Position numbers and translations under genes: made by a program | Notes under the pieces: model-generated | Databases searched by the model: none | What the model was told of the DNA's origin: nothing | The model's input: the letters and a program-made list of their open reading frames with translations, nothing else | Shown: positions 60,329-64,000 of the stretch, piece by piece | Layout: each line of letters opens with the position of its first letter | Position numbering within the stretch: the stretch's first letter is position 1 | Origin: Ramazzottius varieornatus | Taxonomy: Eukaryota > Tardigrada > Eutardigrada > Parachela > Ramazzottiidae | Reading direction: 5' to 3' | Length of the DNA stretch: 64,000 nt | Assembly (NCBI GenBank): GCA_001949185.1 | Contig: BDGG01000001.1 | Coordinates: 5,990,779-6,054,778, forward strand

Positions 60329-60564
60329 TATGAAATAACATGGACAAGCAAACTTTGAAGGATTCCTTTATGAATTTTGGCAAAGTCGTATCATCTTACC
60401 GAACAAGGAAAATCGGTTCAGTATACGTCAGTAACAAGGTTCCGACGTAGCTGTACCGGGTTGCACTGTATAAACCATATGGATGACGTCGCTTCAAAGA
60501 GAAGAACGCGCCTACGCAGGCGCCTCTGGTGGCCTGTATTAAATTTTTGTCGTAGGCTCTTTAA

Positions 60565-60700
60565 CTCAGTTCCCGTTCCGGAACTGGAACTGGAGTAGGA
60601 ACTGATATTTCTCCCAGTAAACGAGAACTGAAACAAAAAACTCGAGATGGAAGTTCCGGACCTGGAATAGGACTGAAACCCCCCAAAACAGGAACTGAAC
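60565..60700. repeat. ggaactg minisatellite patch, right of the pogo element
   Basis: It repeats (g)gaactg words (ttccggaactggaactggag, then gagaactgaa and aggaactgaa). It is roughly colinear with the patch at 57486-57650, so the pair may be direct copies about 3 kb apart. Confidence 0.75.
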
Positions 60701-61199
60701 AACACTGCAGGCTACAGGGCAGTCGGCAAGCTGAATACAAAGTTTGCATGTCGCAAATAAGTTTGTTCGTCGGAGGGCCATTTCTTTAAAGTTTTCTCTG
60801 AAGCGATACTCTGACCATAGTGTCAGTTTTTTTACGCAAGTTATGACTGCCCGAAGCAAGACTATGTCTGCAGTGATGTGATCGGCAATCAGCCAGCGGC
60901 CGTTTTCTCCAGGCTATACGATCGTGTTTTTGTAGGCAGAGCCAGAAGTTTCCATGACAAATACAACGGACATAATATTACGTACCATTTCCACTGTGCG
61001 CTGAAACACTGTGTAACCCTTTCTGATCGACAGAGTGTTAAGGGCCGTCTAAGGGCTGTCTAAGGCCGTCAGACCCTTTTCGCAGAATTTTTCATTGTAG
61101 GAATTTGCAGCATGCATGTCGTTCGGTGAACACCATTCAAATCCGAGGTACTTTGGGCGAGATTTGAGGGTGCCGGTAGATTTTCGAACTCGGCATGGG

Positions 61200-61890
61200 C
61201 ACCGAGTTCGACAACGTACCCATCCGGGTTATCCGGTTAAATATTCAAGTTAAAATTTTTCATTCGATCGAAGCTAAGGTGGAAGGTCTATCTGCACGAC
61301 CTATTTCTTCATCGTCTATTGCATGTTCGACACTGTCTGACTGATTCCAAGAACGTTTTTGGCTGCTCATGCTGTAGATATGTGACTGCCTAACCTCCGG
61401 ACTATAGCCCGTCAAAGGTAATGGGTGGATAATAAACAGTCACAATTAATAACACGATCGAAGTGAAAACAGGGCAGTGTAATTAATTGGGCTTCCAGTG
61501 CCATAAAACACTGTAAAAATTTGCTGCTTCGGCACAGTACGCCCTCGTTTGTGACACCGCACCCTCGTAGTTGTACGTATTCGTAGTCGGTAAAATCGGA
61601 CGGGGACTGTCCTTCACTTGTACGGTGACGCGCAGCGCCGACACAGCGAAATTTTCACTCAGAGCCGTCCATATGTAGGGCGGATCCTCATGCTTGTTTC
61701 AGGGAGACAAGTTGGGTTGTTCTGCTTCGATTGTCTGAATGTGTCCAAGTACGCTTTATCCGGATAAATTTCGGATGGATAAAAGTATTATTCGGGTTAC
61801 ATCCGGACGGATAAGAGTTCCATCAGATTAAGAGCTGGATGGATAAAAATCTCATCCAATCTGATCCGCATACAGCCGGATAAATCCGTC
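61200..61890. repeat. Second tatccgg/ggataaa array
   Basis: It has repeated words atccggttaaat, tatccggataaa, ccggacggataa and gccggataaatcc. It is related to the array at 38755-39235. Confidence 0.7.
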
Positions 61891-62434
61891 GTGGATGCGT
61901 AATCATCAATAGCATCTCTACACCCAGGATCCCCTAGTGCGGTAAATTCTGGATCTACTTTTTTTCCCATGGCAGTTTTTCGATGTTATTCTTTCGGCAA
62001 GCATAGCGCATAATTCGTGACATTGTCTAGCAAAGTAATTACTTGGGCGAGCTTTTTCTCCAGTGTTCCTAGTATGCACGAATGTTTTTGACGTTTACGG
62101 TAGTGACCACTGCAGCCCGTAACCGCAGCGACTCATGGAGACAAAAACACAGATAACCGTACGCAGTCACAACTGCGACGTAAAGGATCCTCCAAGACCT
62201 TTTTCGCTCTGAATGAATCAGGTACTCTGCCATCTTTGACTTGTGTTGAAATCCGGCACACAAGGAGATTCCAGTCGCGTAGGTCACTAAAGAGGCGAAG
62301 AACTAAGCTAGTTTTCTGGTGCCTTCAGGGTCGAGCGGGTTGTGGTGCGGATGAAGACGCGGAGATACAATCAGGATCATAGCTGCGTATTTCGCAATTC
62401 GGCGGGCTTTGTGGAGCTACGGTTCCTTTAATTT

Positions 62435-63110
62435 CGTGAACGTCACCCCAGCCCGAGGATCAAGTTCGCTGAGCAGTGAAACCAGTCTTACAGCGATCAA
62501 CTCTTCGCCAAGCATACGAGTCCGTCTACTGACTCCTGTGGTCTATTCCTCCATCATTCTGGCGACTTATTCGACACTCGGTCCAGGCTTTGATCTGGCT
62601 TTAGAGACGTGAAGACTATATTTCCAAAGCTGAAGATCACGAAAGAGATTATCCGCGTTGATACCTCCGACTGTCAAAAATGGAATGACGAAGTTGTAAA
62701 CCTTGTGGCTGCAGCGTATTATAAATCAACTCGTAAAGATGTTTCTAATAACGAAAGAGAAGTGTACCCGGAAGTAAGTTCCTGGCTATAATATCCAAGC
62801 ACACAGTTTCACGTCATTGCTGATCATTTCTTTTGAATTCTGTTCCGGAGACCAACCTCTGGCTCTCTTGGTGGGACAGTTAAATTTACTCTATATTACA
62901 AGGTCAGCAAGCTGTTGCTTTTGCACGATTGGTATATGGGTTTCGGCAGCCTTTTTGAAGTCACAACTTTTTGGCTCCGAACCACCCTTTTTCGACATGA
63001 ATTGTAGGCAATATCAAGGGGCATCGAATGCTAGCTTCCCACGCTTCGCCACGGGTAGAAGTGTTGCAAAACTGTTCGCCCGTTTGAGAAGGGTTTGCCG
63101 AAAACTCTAG
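62435..63110 (+). pseudogene. Natriuretic-receptor-like gene copy C, 5' fragment with several lesions
   Basis: It is homologous to copy A. 62435-62612 encodes RVRLLTPVVYSSIILATYST..GPGFDLALE. A one-base frame break at about 62608-62612 precedes 62612-62770 (KTIFPKLKIT..DCQKWNDEVV). A segment at about 62841-62901 (CSGDQPLALLVGQLNLLYIT) aligns with CAESRPLARLASNWNILVIT of copy A but lacks an AG acceptor at the expected place. 63009-63110 (FPRFATGRSVAKLFARLRRV..) aligns with the start of exon 3 and ends in a stop. No in-frame ATG or signal peptide is found, and no later exon follows in the window. It is a decayed fragment. Confidence 0.65.
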
Positions 63111-64000
63111 AGGTGATTAGTAGCTGGAGCACCTCCACATGGGAATTTATCGTTAGAACACATGCAGACGTACATTCGGGCTGTATGAAGTCGTTGTGAC
63201 GTCAAAACTTTACCAATCGAAACTTCGAATCACTTCAGACCTTTCTGGCGGAGTCATCTGGCCCCTGGTCAGCGGGCCAAATGGACTTCAGCATCGTGTT
63301 TCTCGATGTTTGCTACACTAGATTGCATCAGCCGTTTAACTTTGCCCTTGAGGTCCCAAAACTTTGAAGTCGATTCCTGAACAATTTGGTCGGTGATCGT
63401 TATGCCCAAAAATGGACTGCCGATACCCATATACAGTCCGTACCAGCCAAGTCGATCCCTTCCACCTGAGCTTCCGATAAAAATTTCAGCTTCGCACAGT
63501 TAAGTTAATTCCCGCCCTTTTTCGGCGTGTAATGCAGGCCCTCTTTCATAGTTTGACACATGCGTACGATGAAAGGAATGAAACCAGATTTGAGATTTCT
63601 TTGCAAAGAGAAAGAGGACCGAAAACTGAGCGTTACAAAACGTCATCAAGAACTGAGAAACACCCCTTTCCCGAATGAAATCTGTTTTGGCGTGTGACAA
63701 ATAACTTGGTTCATCTTTTGCAAGCCGAAAAGACCAGGTTTGCGGTACTCGCACTTCACAGTGGCTCAGTAAAAGAGTGGCTCAGAGTTTCCCAGTATAT
63801 TTCGTAGTCCACGAGGAGCTCGAAATCCGCTTTCGGGTCTGAACAAACTTGAAGTCATTTGTGCCGCAACTAGACAAATGTTTGTCCTAATTATCTTTGA
63901 ATGGATGTGTGGACCGAAAACGTTTCCGTGACTGGATTTTTTTCGCGAACGCGGAAAATCGTCAAGACGCAGAGGATACAGGGTTCTCCCCCCCCCCCCA
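63111..64000. other. Right edge, no supported gene
   Basis: No further exons of receptor copy C were found. An unsupported minus-strand ORF lies at 63500-63754. The window ends in a C homopolymer (from about 63989), which may mark a contig or assembly edge. Confidence 0.5.

Larger units (their letters stand above)
60329..62434. other. 2.1 kb repeat-rich, no supported gene
   Basis: It contains the ggaactg patch (60565-60700) and the tatccgg-type array (about 61200-61890). The ORFs at 60377-61063 and 62069-62287 are unsupported. Confidence 0.45.

Overview
This is a gene-dense window from an animal nuclear genome. Genes are split by spliceosomal introns (GT..AG, mostly 50-500 bp). The recognisable genes are metazoan: cystinosin, RSPH14, a RHOU/RHOV GTPase, ribosomal protein L27, a mitochondrial carrier, a receptor tyrosine kinase, an ariadne-type protein, an astacin and a GPCR. 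The SLIMP-like seryl-tRNA synthetase paralogue, the natriuretic-peptide-receptor-like genes and the compact introns suggest an ecdysozoan. Tardigrade is my best guess, but the sequence alone does not prove it. Multi-exon genes below were built by hand, checking that splice phases agree at each junction.

Layout, left part. A mitochondrial carrier (minus strand) is cut by the left edge. Next come an unresolved coding-like stretch (1.1-2.2 kb) and a cluster of small inverted-repeat transposons (2.5-3.7 kb), one nested inside another. A RHOU/V-like GTPase (minus) has a 4.6 kb intron holding an assembly gap. RSPH14 (minus), a tiny cystine-knot-like secreted peptide (minus), cystinosin (minus) and a degenerate SerRS paralogue (minus) follow. 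RPL27 (plus) is head-to-head with the SerRS paralogue. Two minus-strand genes come next: a secreted acidic/Gly-rich protein and a three-finger CCCH protein.

Middle part. A decayed natriuretic-receptor-like copy (26.4-28.8 kb) is followed by a secreted 227-residue Cys-rich protein and a fragment of a related gene. Then come a degenerate ariadne-like RBR gene (minus), more inverted-repeat elements, the best-preserved natriuretic-receptor-like gene (39.9-43.5 kb, with no kinase or cyclase) and an LRR-ectodomain receptor tyrosine kinase (44.1-46.6 kb).

Right part. An 11-exon secreted protein (49.2-52.5 kb) has an astacin fold whose zinc ligands and catalytic Glu are lost, followed by a hemopexin-like region. 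After it come a class-A-like GPCR, a pogo/Tigger-like transposase with one premature stop and a histone-H1-like Ala/Lys tail, and a third natriuretic-receptor-like fragment.

Themes. Several genes look like pseudo-enzymes or decayed receptors: the dead astacin, an RBR lacking key Cys, a SerRS lacking its class II motifs, and three cyclase-less receptor copies. Short TIR elements with TA target duplications are abundant. No operon, CRISPR array or convincing RNA gene was seen.
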